Assembly: GCF_030123405.1 (NCBI RefSeq)
Contig: NZ_CP126110.1
Coordinates: 4,340,001-4,404,000 of the forward strand
Length of the DNA stretch: 64,000 nucleotides
Origin: Neobacillus sp. WH10
GTDB lineage: Bacteria; Bacillota; Bacilli; Bacillales; Cytobacillaceae
Reading direction: 5' to 3'
The notes beneath the pieces are model-generated. The model did not search any database, had not been told where the DNA came from, and worked only from the letters and a program-made list of their open reading frames with translations. The position numbers and the translations under genes were made by a program. Positions 8,101 to 16,267 of the stretch are shown here, piece after piece; the stretch's first letter is position 1; every line of letters starts with the position of its first letter.

Positions 8101-10227
8101 CATTTGGAAAGTAGATAAATTTTCATTTTTAATATTTTTCTCAGTCAATATTTTTTGATATTTCCTGCTTACCGAGGATTGGCTGATCCCCAGTGCTTTT
8201 GCCGCCTTAGTGGTTGTTTTGTACTGGTTCATCGCCATCACAATCAACTGTTCTTCCACATGATCGATGGCATCCTGTAAGGGAATTACTCGGGTAATAA
8301 CAGGTTTCATTTTTTTATGTTCATAGCCTAATGATAAAAATTGACTGACGAACTCTGCGTCAATTGCCGAGTGATCAGCAGTCACTACTAATCTTTCAAT
8401 GATGTTTTGCAGCTCCCTTACGTTACCCGGCCATGGATAAAATTCAAGGACATTTATGGCATCAGGTGTTAGGTGATAGTTACGGTCGTATTTTTCATTA
8501 AGCTGCTGGAGGAAATGGAAGGCCAGTAAAGAAATGTCCTCCGTTCGCTCCCTTAGTGCCGGAATATGTATCGGAATGACATGTAAGCGATAGTATAAAT
8601 CCTCTCGAAATCTTCCTTCCTCCACCATTTTTGCTAAGTTTTTATTCGTGGCAGCGATAATTTGCACATTCACCTTAGTCGGTGTTGTACTACCAACAGG
8701 AATGACCTCCTGCTCCTGAAGGACGCGAAGCAGTTTTACCTGCAGATGGAGGGGCATCTCACCGATTTCATCGAGAAACAGAATTCCTCCGTCAGCCTGT
8801 TTGAAATAACCCTCTTTCCCATTTTTATCAGCACCTGTAAAAGCGCCCTTTGCATAGCCGAACAGTTCACTTTCAAGTAGATTTTCCGGAATTGCGCCGC
8901 AGTTTAATTTAAAGAATGGCTTTTGAGAGCGCTTTCCTAATTGATGAATCGCTTGGGCAATCACTTCTTTTCCTACCCCAGATTCTCCGTGAAGCAGGAC
9001 TGTCGAGGAAAAGTCCGCAATTTTCTTTACTTGGTTCATGATTTTTTCCATTTTTGGACTGCAATAAATTAGTTTTTTCAAAAAGCGATCCTTGCTCTTA
9101 AAATCATCCAATTCTTTCTTATATTGTTCGGAAATTTTTCGCATTTCCTGCAGTTCGCTTTTCAGCCGCGTTGTCTCGGTAATATCGCGTGAGGCGATAA
9201 TAATCCGATCCAGTTCATTTTTTTCATTGAAAACTGGATTTCCAACTGCAAGAATTTTTCTGCCGTTATGTGTTTCTTGAACAACGGAAACCTTTTTCTT
9301 TTTTTCAATGACGAGTCTTGTGACAGATGGAGTAAATAAACCACGGTCTTCAAGTTCAAGAATGTTTTTTCCAATTAGCTCATTTAAATTAACATTCCAA
9401 AAATCTTGAATGATATTTTCGCTGAACCGGATCAAATCTCCTTTAGCATTCACCACAAGAATTTCATCATAAATACTTGAAAGAATCGCATTTAAATCCT
9501 TATTCAAATCTTTAATATATTCAATTTCCATCGCCATTTCCTCAACCATCGGCAGATCCTGAGCAACGATAATGATCCCATCCACTTCATTGTCGTAATT
9601 CAAAATGGGGCTATAATCAACGAGAACGCCCATTTCATTGGTTATTTCAAGATGGTTGAGAAGCGTCTTTCCGGTTGAAAACACATTGTTAATGTGAGAA
9701 CGGCTAAAAATATTCTCAGCAGGAAAATTTAACACCTTTTCGGCTGTCGATTTAATCATTTTCAAACCGGCTTCATTACAATTAATAATTCGCTTTTCTT
9801 TATCCAATACAAAAATCCCCATGGGAATCGAGGTCAAGATTATTTTAAGTAAATCAACACCTTTATTTTCTTGTTTAAAAAGCTCTGCCAGGACATCTTC
9901 TCTACGAATGTAACCCGATGGTTTTCCATCCTCACCCTTTATAATCGCAAACGGTTCACCAATAATTTGAAATAAAACAGGCAAGGAAATATGTTCGCTA
10001 AGATGACAAATACTTTCGAGTGGTTTGGCGTGTTCAAGCAGGAGTTCAACAGAAGAGGCTTCTTTCTCTTGCTTCCCTATTACAACATAGGCAAATAATT
10101 GATTTTCCTTTTTGAAAAATAAAAAGGGTTCTTTATGGTTATTTAAGGTCGAGCGAAAAATTTCTTCACTTTCATCCACTTTGACTGAAATAATCGGCTT
10201 CATTTTTTCTTTTGCCACGGAAAACAT
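8074..10227 (-). CDS. sigma-54-dependent transcriptional activator (PAS-AAA+-Fis)
   Basis: This 717-residue bacterial enhancer-binding protein activates RNA polymerase carrying sigma-54. A roughly 130-residue N-terminal region, possibly CBS-like, is followed by two PAS-type segments (about 130-230 and 245-355) and a coiled linker. Next comes the AAA+ ATPase with Walker A GESGVGKE, the sigma-54 contact loop GAFTGA and Walker B GGILFLDEIGEMPL. The C-terminal helix-turn-helix contains ALGISQSSVSRKYQKI. No receiver domain is present, so the signal is probably sensed directly by the N-terminal or PAS parts. The ATG follows GGGGG by seven bases. Three sigma-54 promoters within 6 kb make these catabolic operons its obvious targets. 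It resembles RocR-type activators in role. Confidence 0.95.
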   Translation of the reverse strand: MFSVAKEKMKPIISVKVDESEEIFRSTLNNHKEPFLFFKKENQLFAYVVIGKQEKEASSVELLLEHAKPLESICHLSEHISLPVLFQIIGEPFAIIKGEDGKPSGYIRREDVLAELFKQENKGVDLLKIILTSIPMGIFVLDKEKRIINCNEAGLKMIKSTAEKVLNFPAENIFSRSHINNVFSTGKTLLNHLEITNEMGVLVDYSPILNYDNEVDGIIIVAQDLPMVEEMAMEIEYIKDLNKDLNAILSSIYDEILVVNAKGDLIRFSENIIQDFWNVNLNELIGKNILELEDRGLFTPSVTRLVIEKKKKVSVVQETHNGRKILAVGNPVFNEKNELDRIIIASRDITETTRLKSELQEMRKISEQYKKELDDFKSKDRFLKKLIYCSPKMEKIMNQVKKIADFSSTVLLHGESGVGKEVIAQAIHQLGKRSQKPFFKLNCGAIPENLLESELFGYAKGAFTGADKNGKEGYFKQADGGILFLDEIGEMPLHLQVKLLRVLQEQEVIPVGSTTPTKVNVQIIAATNKNLAKMVEEGRFREDLYYRLHVIPIHIPALRERTEDISLLAFHFLQQLNEKYDRNYHLTPDAINVLEFYPWPGNVRELQNIIERLVVTADHSAIDAEFVSQFLSLGYEHKKMKPVITRVIPLQDAIDHVEEQLIVMAMNQYKTTTKAAKALGISQSSVSRKYQKILTEKNIKNENLSTFQMKTDSDYFV

Positions 10228-10298
10228 CGTTACATCCCCCTTACAACCTTGTCACTCTAATAGTACCACCTAATTCAGAATTTTTAAAATAATATTCT

Positions 10299-10338
10299 AA
10301 AAAAAGAAGATGCGAGGATCCTCGCATCTTCTTTTTCG
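10299..10338. terminator. strong bidirectional terminator
   Basis: GAAGATGCGAGGA and its exact complement form a perfect stem flanked by A and T runs on both sides. It ends the gdh operon on the minus strand and lies in the promoter region of the activator gene. Confidence 0.9.
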
Positions 10339-10343
10339 AACAA

Positions 10344-10592
10344 TTAGTCACTTCCGGTGACAAATAAATCTTCTTTTATATAGGCAAGGACCATTCCGGG
10401 AATAACTTCGTCGCCCTCTTGTACTTCTAGTGATTCTACTTCCCCGCTGACACTAGTTTGAATCATTTCCACATGACCAGCTTCTGTTTTAATCGCAAAC
10501 AATGGTTCCCACTCATAAATTCTTGACTCATTTTTTATCGAAATCCTTTCTACTTTCCCGTAACACGGACTAAGCACCACTCCAAAATCCAT
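10344..10592 (-). CDS. stand-alone biotin/lipoyl-like domain protein without the modifiable Lys
   Basis: This 82-residue protein has the size and pattern of a single biotinyl/lipoyl-type barrel: SPCYGKVERISIKNES, then EPLFAIKTEAGHVEMIQTSVSGEVESL, then EGDEVIPGMVLAYIK. In true carriers the hairpin turn carries Lys (MKM or DKA). Here the matching position in HVEMIQ is Glu 42, so covalent biotin or lipoate is not expected. It is the last gene of the gdh operon, 22 bases after the preceding small gene, and is followed by a strong terminator. The function is unknown; a non-catalytic partner or regulator of the dehydrogenase is one inference. Confidence 0.7.
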   Translation of the reverse strand: MDFGVVLSPCYGKVERISIKNESRIYEWEPLFAIKTEAGHVEMIQTSVSGEVESLEVQEGDEVIPGMVLAYIKEDLFVTGSD

Positions 10593-10614
10593 AGAACATC
10601 ACCCCTAAAAAAAT

Positions 10615-10905
10615 TTAGTATTGCTCCTGAAAGGGCCGTGTCTGCAAAACGAGACGAAAAAACTCCTGGAATTCCGGAATATCTTCTTTTTCGATTCCAA
10701 GTCGATCTGCCCAATGATCATCTGCATCGGTATCCTCTTGGCAAAGTAATACCATTTTTCCTGACTGTATCGATGTCACCATTGCTTTTCCATAAAAATG
10801 ATTGGAATAGCCAATCGTCAAATCATAGCGATGGTTATTAGAAATAAGACAAAAATAATGCAATAGCTGATTTTCTTTTTCCTCCGACAAAATTTCGAGC
10901 TTCAT
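10615..10905 (-). CDS. small cytosolic protein, resembles DUF3055 family
   Basis: This 96-residue acidic protein has no signal peptide or membrane segment. The central pattern YDLTIGYSNHFYGKAMVTSIQ followed by an acidic DTDADD stretch recalls the DUF3055 (SAV0927-like) family of small Bacillales proteins, from memory only. The gene has a clear AAGGAGG site and lies 17 bases after gdh, so it belongs to the sigma-54-driven gdh operon. No biochemical role is known to me. Confidence 0.6.
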   Translation of the reverse strand: MKLEILSEEKENQLLHYFCLISNNHRYDLTIGYSNHFYGKAMVTSIQSGKMVLLCQEDTDADDHWADRLGIEKEDIPEFQEFFRLVLQTRPFQEQY

Positions 10906-10922
10906 TCACAATTCCTCCTTTT

Positions 10923-12212
10923 TTAATACTTTAACCATCCTCTCAGCCTTGAAGCTTCGGCTAACTTTTGAATGCCTTCGATATAGGCGGCAATTTTCAT
11001 ATTGACGCCAAACCTTTTCGCTGTGTTATAGACATTTAAAAAGCTAGCAGTCATTTTTTCCTTTAGCCTTTCATCAACCAATTCCTCAGTCCAGTAATAC
11101 CCCTGATTGTTTTGGCACCATTCAAAATAGGAGACAATCACGCCGCCAGAGTTGGCAAGAATATCCGGGACAACAAGAATTTCACGTTCATCGAGTATAG
11201 TTAGAGCATCCTTTGTTGTTGGGCCATTGGCCGCTTCAATCACAATCTTGCAGTTAAGTCTGCTGGCATTCCGTTTATTGATGACCCCGGAGATGGCTGC
11301 AGGAATGAGGACGTCGCATTCTTTTTCTAATAATTCCTGATTGGTGATCGAGCTTTTAAAACGATTGGATACGATGCCAAAGGAGTCTCTGTTTTCCAGA
11401 AGGTACGGAATATCTAAGCCGTTTTCATCATATAAACCGCCAAGCACATCACTAATTCCAATGACTTTGGCACCTAAATCATACAAATACTTCGCTAGAT
11501 AACTGCCGACATTACCAAATCCTTGAACAATTATGCGGGTATCCTTTACATGCATTTGCTTTAATTCACATACCATTTGCAGCGTATAGAGAACACCTTT
11601 AGAAGTGGCTGTTTCCCTTCCCTTCGATCCGCCAAGTGCAACTGGCTTTCCTGTGATAAATCCTGGAGAATCAAATTCACGGATATGGTCATATTCATCA
11701 AGCATCCAGGCCATAATTTGCGAGTTCGTATACATATCGGGAGCTGGGATATCCTTTGTCGGGCCGACAAGCTGGCTGACTGCTCGTACATAGCCCCTGC
11801 TTAATCGTTCTAATTCGTCTAGGCTCATCTGACGAGGGTCACAAACAATGCCGCCCTTTGCTCCGCCGTAAGGAAGATCCGTGATTCCGCACTTCAGACT
11901 CATCCATCCCGCCAGCGCCTTTACTTCTTCCGCTGTAACATCCGGGTGGAAGCGAATTCCCCCCTTTGTCGGGCCTGATGCATCATTATGCTGGGCACGG
12001 TAACCTTGGAAAATCTCTGTTTTTCCGTTATCCATCCTTACTGGAATACTTACTTCTAAAAATCTCATAGGCTTTTTCAAAAATTCATAAACCTGAGGGG
12101 GATAGTTTAGAATGTTAACAGCTTCCTTAAGTGTCTCCTGAAACTCAACCAGCGAATTATCCTTCTCCATACCTGCCTCATTCTTTTTCACATCTAAAGA
12201 TTCAATTGCCAC
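10923..12212 (-). CDS. rocG: catabolic glutamate dehydrogenase (RocG/GudB type)
   Basis: This 429-residue NAD-type glutamate dehydrogenase deaminates glutamate to 2-oxoglutarate and ammonia. Catalytic segments KCGITDLPYGGAKGGI and PAPDMYTNSQIMAWM and the nucleotide-binding QGFGNVGSYLA are intact, with high similarity to Bacillus RocG as remembered. The open frame extends to 12266, but that stretch overlaps a perfect -24/-12 promoter. The start must lie inside the transcript, and GTG at 12212 after GAGGTG is chosen. By regenerating 2-oxoglutarate it feeds the PatA and GabT transaminations next door. Two small genes follow in the same unit. Sigma-54 control parallels rocG in B. subtilis. Confidence 0.93.
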   Translation of the reverse strand: MAIESLDVKKNEAGMEKDNSLVEFQETLKEAVNILNYPPQVYEFLKKPMRFLEVSIPVRMDNGKTEIFQGYRAQHNDASGPTKGGIRFHPDVTAEEVKALAGWMSLKCGITDLPYGGAKGGIVCDPRQMSLDELERLSRGYVRAVSQLVGPTKDIPAPDMYTNSQIMAWMLDEYDHIREFDSPGFITGKPVALGGSKGRETATSKGVLYTLQMVCELKQMHVKDTRIIVQGFGNVGSYLAKYLYDLGAKVIGISDVLGGLYDENGLDIPYLLENRDSFGIVSNRFKSSITNQELLEKECDVLIPAAISGVINKRNASRLNCKIVIEAANGPTTKDALTILDEREILVVPDILANSGGVIVSYFEWCQNNQGYYWTEELVDERLKEKMTASFLNVYNTAKRFGVNMKIAAYIEGIQKLAEASRLRGWLKY

Positions 12213-12249
12213 CTTTAACACCTCATTTTTTTTTGTTACTAAAGGTAAT

Positions 12250-12266
12250 AGCAATTTCCGTGCCAA
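12250..12266 (-). promoter_or_regulatory. sigma-54 promoter of the gdh operon
   Basis: The minus strand reads TTGGCACG-GAAA-TTGCT, an exact -24/-12 match. The predicted start site is near 12239, about 27 bases before the GTG start of gdh, the same geometry as at the ald-patA operon. Confidence 0.92.
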
Positions 12267-12296
12267 CTTAAGTTCGTGGATTCTCAGCGATCTCTC

Positions 12297-12351
12297 TGCA
12301 TAAAGTGGCTGGATTTATGAAATAATGACTGTATTATTCAGTAATGCATAA
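12297..12351 (-). promoter_or_regulatory. two TGCATAA motifs upstream of the gdh promoter
   Basis: CTGCATAAAG (12296-12305) and AATGCATAATT (12343-12353) lie about 32 and 80 bases upstream of the -24 element. They share the TGCATAA core of the paired motifs before ald-patA and puuP but are spaced 48 bases apart, so the match is weaker than at the other two promoters. Confidence 0.5.
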
Positions 12352-12362
12352 TTCGTAAAAAA

Positions 12363-12394
12363 TAAAAAAAACACATCCCGATGGAATGCGTTTT
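12363..12394 (-). terminator. puuP terminator
   Basis: On the minus strand AAAACGCATTCC-ATC-GGGATGTGTTTT forms a stem with G-T pairs followed by eight T residues. It lies just after the puuP stop codon. Confidence 0.8.
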
Positions 12395-12416
12395 AACTGG
12401 ACAAGGTATTAGCCCT

Positions 12417-13781
12417 TTACGTTTCCAATTTTATTGATGGCGTTCTTTCAGCGTCATCAATATTTAAATCAGCAATTTTGATTTTAAAGAATCTTGTTTG
12501 GAAAACCATATAGATTACGCCGATTACAATCCAAACAATCCCCCCAATGAGGGCATCAGCTTGTAGGTTATACCACAAAATTCCCGTTAATCCAGCACCA
12601 AGAATCGGCATAATGAGGTAGGAGAAGATATCCTTCGCTGTTTTGTATTTTTTTAAGCGGAAGACGAAATGGGCAATGACGGATAAATTAACAAATGTAA
12701 AGGCAATTAAGGCGCCAAAGTTAATAAAGGAAGAAATTAACTCAAGGCTTGGAGCGATAGCAAGAAGTGAAACAACTCCAACGAGGATGACATTAAAAAC
12801 TGGTGTCCTGAATTTTGGATGGACATAACCAAAAACCTTTTTTGGCAGGACGCCATTTCGCCCCATCACATATAATAGTCTTGATACACTTGCATGTGAG
12901 GCAAGTCCAGAAGCCACTGTTGCGGCAAACGCACCTGAAAGGAAAATCAGTTTAAAGAGAGTTCCACCGACAAATAAGCCAATTTCCGGTAACGTGTCAT
13001 CGGTTACCTTAAAGCCTGAAACATCCGGAAATAGGGCTTGTGTGAAATAACTGCAAACGAAAAAGATAGCGCCGCCGATAAAGACCGTTAGCATAATCGC
13101 TCTCGGCATCGTTTTGTGATCAATCGCTTCCTCTGCGTACATGGTGACAGCATCAAATCCAATAAACGAGAAACAAACTACTGTTGCCCCTGTCAAAATG
13201 GCGCCGAGGTGGACATTGGAATGGAAAATTGGTGCCGTTGTGAAAATCGTTCCTTGTCCCATTCCTTTGGAAAGCTGAACAAAGGCAAGCATAATAAAAG
13301 CTGCAATTAAGACAATTTCAAAAATAACAAGGATCGAATTTAAGCTGGATGTTTTCCCCATACTCCAAGCATTTATCGCCGTGACGGCGGCGACATAACC
13401 GACAACCCAAATCCATGCTGGGACATCCGGAAATACAGATACCATATAAATACGGATGATTAATGCATTCACCATAGGCAGCAAGATATAATCAAGCAGT
13501 GCTGCCCATCCAACGATAAATCCAAGGTGAGGGCTCATCGTCTCCCTTGTATACGTATAGGCTGATCCTGCACTCGGAAATACCTGTACCATTTTTCCGT
13601 AACTAATTGCTGTAAACAACATCACAACCAATGCAGCGAGATATGCTAGCGGTACCACACCATTTGTTTCTTCAGATACAATCCCAAATGTATCAAATAC
13701 AATAGTTGGTGTCATATAACCTAAACCAAGCATAACAATTGCCCAAAGTCCAAGTGAACGCTTAAGAGTAGTATTCTCCAA
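12417..13781 (-). CDS. puuP: putrescine importer, APC family permease
   Basis: This 454-residue membrane permease has about 12 predicted hydrophobic segments. It resembles E. coli PuuP over its whole length: GLGYMTPTIVFDTFGIVS, PSAGSAYTYT, GASHASVSRLLYVMGR-type and GYVHPKFRTPVFNVI segments match the importer closely. It should bring putrescine into the cytoplasm for PatA. Starts are all non-ATG. The TTG at 13781 is favoured because the TTG at 13790 would have no gap after GGAGAG. The gene has its own sigma-54 promoter, with a leader of about 148 bases, and a terminator. Confidence 0.9.
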   Translation of the reverse strand: MENTTLKRSLGLWAIVMLGLGYMTPTIVFDTFGIVSEETNGVVPLAYLAALVVMLFTAISYGKMVQVFPSAGSAYTYTRETMSPHLGFIVGWAALLDYILLPMVNALIIRIYMVSVFPDVPAWIWVVGYVAAVTAINAWSMGKTSSLNSILVIFEIVLIAAFIMLAFVQLSKGMGQGTIFTTAPIFHSNVHLGAILTGATVVCFSFIGFDAVTMYAEEAIDHKTMPRAIMLTVFIGGAIFFVCSYFTQALFPDVSGFKVTDDTLPEIGLFVGGTLFKLIFLSGAFAATVASGLASHASVSRLLYVMGRNGVLPKKVFGYVHPKFRTPVFNVILVGVVSLLAIAPSLELISSFINFGALIAFTFVNLSVIAHFVFRLKKYKTAKDIFSYLIMPILGAGLTGILWYNLQADALIGGIVWIVIGVIYMVFQTRFFKIKIADLNIDDAERTPSIKLET

Positions 13782-13938
13782 TATTATCAACTCTCCTTTT
13801 AACCGTTTTCCCTCTCATTGAAAACCCTTACATATTATTTCATTATTAAGACTTCATAGATTTCTAAAAGCCCACCCTATTCAACCGTTCATTCAATTCT
13901 CCTTTCATTCTAAATAATAAATTGACTATTTTAAATAG

Positions 13939-13956
13939 TTGCAATTTTCATGCCAA
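13939..13956 (-). promoter_or_regulatory. sigma-54 promoter of puuP
   Basis: The minus strand reads TTGGCATG-AAAA-TTGCAA, one mismatch (C to T) from consensus at the -24 element and exact at -12. The leader to puuP (13782-13928) is AT-rich; I see no gene or clear fold in it. Confidence 0.85.
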
Positions 13957-14036
13957 TATGATTCAATGGACTATTTCTTTTAACTGCCTTTTAGATCTAT
14001 ATATAGTAATAGTAGACCTATTCATTTTATGAAACA

Positions 14037-14062
14037 TTGCATAACCTACTCCTTTTTGCATA
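14037..14062 (-). promoter_or_regulatory. paired TTGCATA motifs, likely activator site for puuP
   Basis: TTGCATAACC and TTTTTGCATAGG occur as direct repeats with a 19-base period (G at 14039 and 14058), 82-107 bases upstream of the -24 element. The whole block closely resembles the pair at 7943-7972, including the pyrimidine-rich spacer. Confidence 0.7.
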
Positions 14063-14136
14063 GGTTAAACTCCTCTGTTGATTTCCCTGACCTGATCTTT
14101 AGTAGGCAAGGGAAGGCAAGATTATTTGTTTTCACA

Positions 14137-14170
14137 GAAAAACAGTGGACCCTTTTTTCGGAGCCCACTG
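14137..14170 (-). terminator. terminator of the two-component operon
   Basis: CAGTGG/CCACTG flank a GC-rich inner part and an A-run loop. On the minus strand the stem is followed by TTTTTC. It lies 53 bases after the response-regulator stop. Confidence 0.75.
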
Positions 14171-14222
14171 CTTCATTTAACTTCATTATTATTTACCATT
14201 TTTCCATTAATCCCCACTAGAA

Positions 14223-14927
14223 TTACGCGTTTTTTGTAACAAGTGAATATCCGATACCTGGATAGGTGCTAATAATATTTGCGATATTCTTACATCCAGC
14301 ATCCTTGAGTTTTTTTCGAATTCGGGCAATGGCAACACGTAGGTACTCAACTTCATTTCTGTATTCTGCTCCCCAAACCGATACCAGAATCTGTTCGTGG
14401 CTAACCACTTTATCGGCATAGATTGCAAGCTGTTCTAAAATCAAATATTCGGTGTTTGTAAAGTGCATTTCTTTTTCATCCACGAATACTCGTTTTTGAG
14501 CAAGATTTATGTCAATGTTTCCAATAATAACTTTCTTATTTTCATATATGGTCTGATCTAAATGAGCCGTTCGACGTAAAACTGCTTTTACTCTAGCAAA
14601 TAATTCTTCAAGGGAAAATGGTTTTGTTAAATAATCATCCGCCCCAAGCTCAAAGCCCTCAATCAAATCATTTGAATTGCTCCGGGCAGTAAGAATAATC
14701 ACTGGTACATTCGAAAACTTCCTCAATCTCTCTAAAACGGTAAACCCATCCATATTGGGCATCATAATATCTAACAGCACTAAATCAAGCTCATGCATAT
14801 CAAAGTTATTTAGAAACTGTTCACCATCTGAGAAAGTTACCACTTTATATCCTAAAGAGAGTAAATTTGCTTTAATAAACCTGACGATTTTTGGTTCATC
14901 ATCTACGATTGCAATATTATGACTCAT
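14223..14927 (-). CDS. OmpR/PhoB-family response regulator
   Basis: This 234-residue protein has a receiver domain (about 1-120) with acidic pocket DDE, phospho-acceptor Asp in VLLDIMMPNMDG, switch Thr in ILTARS and Lys in TKPF. A C-terminal winged helix follows (about 130-230), with RIRKKLKD in the recognition region and YPGIGYSL at the end. It overlaps the 3' end of the kinase gene by 11 bases, so the two are translated together. A GGGGAAGG site precedes the ATG at 14927; the GTG three codons earlier is less likely. The adjacent fdrA/allGH operon is its most obvious candidate target, but no binding site was identified. Confidence 0.93.
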   Translation of the reverse strand: MSHNIAIVDDEPKIVRFIKANLLSLGYKVVTFSDGEQFLNNFDMHELDLVLLDIMMPNMDGFTVLERLRKFSNVPVIILTARSNSNDLIEGFELGADDYLTKPFSLEELFARVKAVLRRTAHLDQTIYENKKVIIGNIDINLAQKRVFVDEKEMHFTNTEYLILEQLAIYADKVVSHEQILVSVWGAEYRNEVEYLRVAIARIRKKLKDAGCKNIANIISTYPGIGYSLVTKNA

Positions 14928-16062
14928 ATTGATCACCTTCCCCTTTCGAAATAATTGGAAGCTTCATTGTAAATATGCTTCCCTCTCCAGGTTTACTTTC
15001 GACTAATATGTCACCTTCATGCTCTCTCATTAATCCAATGCAAATGGATAGTCCGAGACCCGTACCACCTGTTTTCCGTTGTGGAGTATTATCGACCCTA
15101 AAAAATCGGTCAAATATTTTTTTTCGATGTTTCTCTGATATACCAATTCCATTATCTTTCACATGAATATATACAAATTCTTGATCAGAACTAATTGTGA
15201 TCAACACCATTTTTTCAGGTGAATCATTGTGAACAATTCCGTTCATAATTAAATTAAGTAATACCTGTTGAAGACGTTTTTTATCGCCATAAAGGATAGA
15301 TGGTATGGACTTATCATGGTTTTCTATATATTGGATCTTATTGCTTTCAAGAATTCCAAGAGGAATCTGGTCCAGCGTATGAGAAATAAGGTGATGAACT
15401 GGAAAGTATCCCTTATTTAAAGACATTGTTCCCGTTTCAATTTTCTTTATATCAAACCAGACGGATAGTAAATCCTGCAGATGCAAAATATCTTCATGAA
15501 TTCCCTTTAATAGCTCCTGTTTAAAGTCCTCATCCCAATTCGTATCCTGCCTCATTAAGGTTTCCACACTTCCGCGAATGCTCGTAATAGGGGTCTTAAA
15601 TTCATGGCTTGCAATCGTAATCAAATTAGTCTTTAGTTGGTCAATTTCTTCTTCCTTAGTAATGTCACGAAGTAAATATCCATTACCAATAAACTCAGTC
15701 TCGGTACGAACACTGAACTTATTCAACCTAAAATATTTCAATCTGTTACCACGCTTAATATTGAATTTAAAATGCATCTCTTCGGAATTAAACAACTCAT
15801 CTAAATTTTCTATCGTGGTTTCACTCACCTGAAGTATGAAGGAAATTAAGTCTTCTTCAGTTTTCAAGGTGACTTTTCCATTTTCATTAAATAGGCGATT
15901 ATTAAAAAATTCATTTTGATAGACAATTTGCTTATTTTTATCCACCAAGATAATGCCCTCTGACATGCTCTTTAATACCGCATTAAGCTGAGCATGTTGG
16001 TTTTTATATTTCTCATAATAAATTTTATTTTTAAAATTATTATCTACACCTGAGTTTTCCAT
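14917..16062 (-). CDS. soluble PAS-type sensor histidine kinase
   Basis: This 381-residue kinase has no membrane segment. A short coiled N-terminus leads into a PAS-type sensor (about 25-145). The HisKA domain has its phospho-acceptor in SHEFKTPITS, and the ATPase domain has the N box NLIMNGIVHN, G1 DNGIGI and G2 GGTGLGL. It should respond to an intracellular signal and phosphorylate the partner regulator. The open frame starts seven codons earlier, but GGGAGG lies within that extension and AAAGGT is well spaced for the ATG at 16062. It stands downstream of the fdrA-amidohydrolase operon in the same direction, separated by a hairpin. Confidence 0.92.
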   Translation of the reverse strand: MENSGVDNNFKNKIYYEKYKNQHAQLNAVLKSMSEGIILVDKNKQIVYQNEFFNNRLFNENGKVTLKTEEDLISFILQVSETTIENLDELFNSEEMHFKFNIKRGNRLKYFRLNKFSVRTETEFIGNGYLLRDITKEEEIDQLKTNLITIASHEFKTPITSIRGSVETLMRQDTNWDEDFKQELLKGIHEDILHLQDLLSVWFDIKKIETGTMSLNKGYFPVHHLISHTLDQIPLGILESNKIQYIENHDKSIPSILYGDKKRLQQVLLNLIMNGIVHNDSPEKMVLITISSDQEFVYIHVKDNGIGISEKHRKKIFDRFFRVDNTPQRKTGGTGLGLSICIGLMREHEGDILVESKPGEGSIFTMKLPIISKGEGDQYES

Positions 16063-16159
16063 ATAGCTTACCTTTCCTCCCATATTAAAATTGGAAGTCT
16101 ATAGAGAATCGTTAAGATTCTTAAATGCTATATTAACATTTTTACAATAAAGAAGATAT

Positions 16160-16204
16160 AAATCAAAGCCCCTATATGCTTACTACATATAGGGGCTTTG
16201 ATTT
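16160..16204. terminator. long perfect hairpin after the amidohydrolase operon
   Basis: AAATCAAAGCCCCTATATG and its exact complement flank a seven-base loop (19-bp stem). The T run on the minus strand is weak (TTTGATTTATAT). Its position 64 bases after the amidohydrolase stop suggests a terminator or 3'-end stabiliser. Confidence 0.7.
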
Positions 16205-16267
16205 AAGGGTATTGGGAAGGATTGTAGTACAGAGATTTCACGAGTTATTACAATTGTATTATAATGC

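Noticed and set aside
12213..12266. N-terminal extension of glutamate dehydrogenase
   Set aside because: It overlaps a perfect -24/-12 promoter whose transcript would start near 12239, and family members begin near the GTG at 12212.
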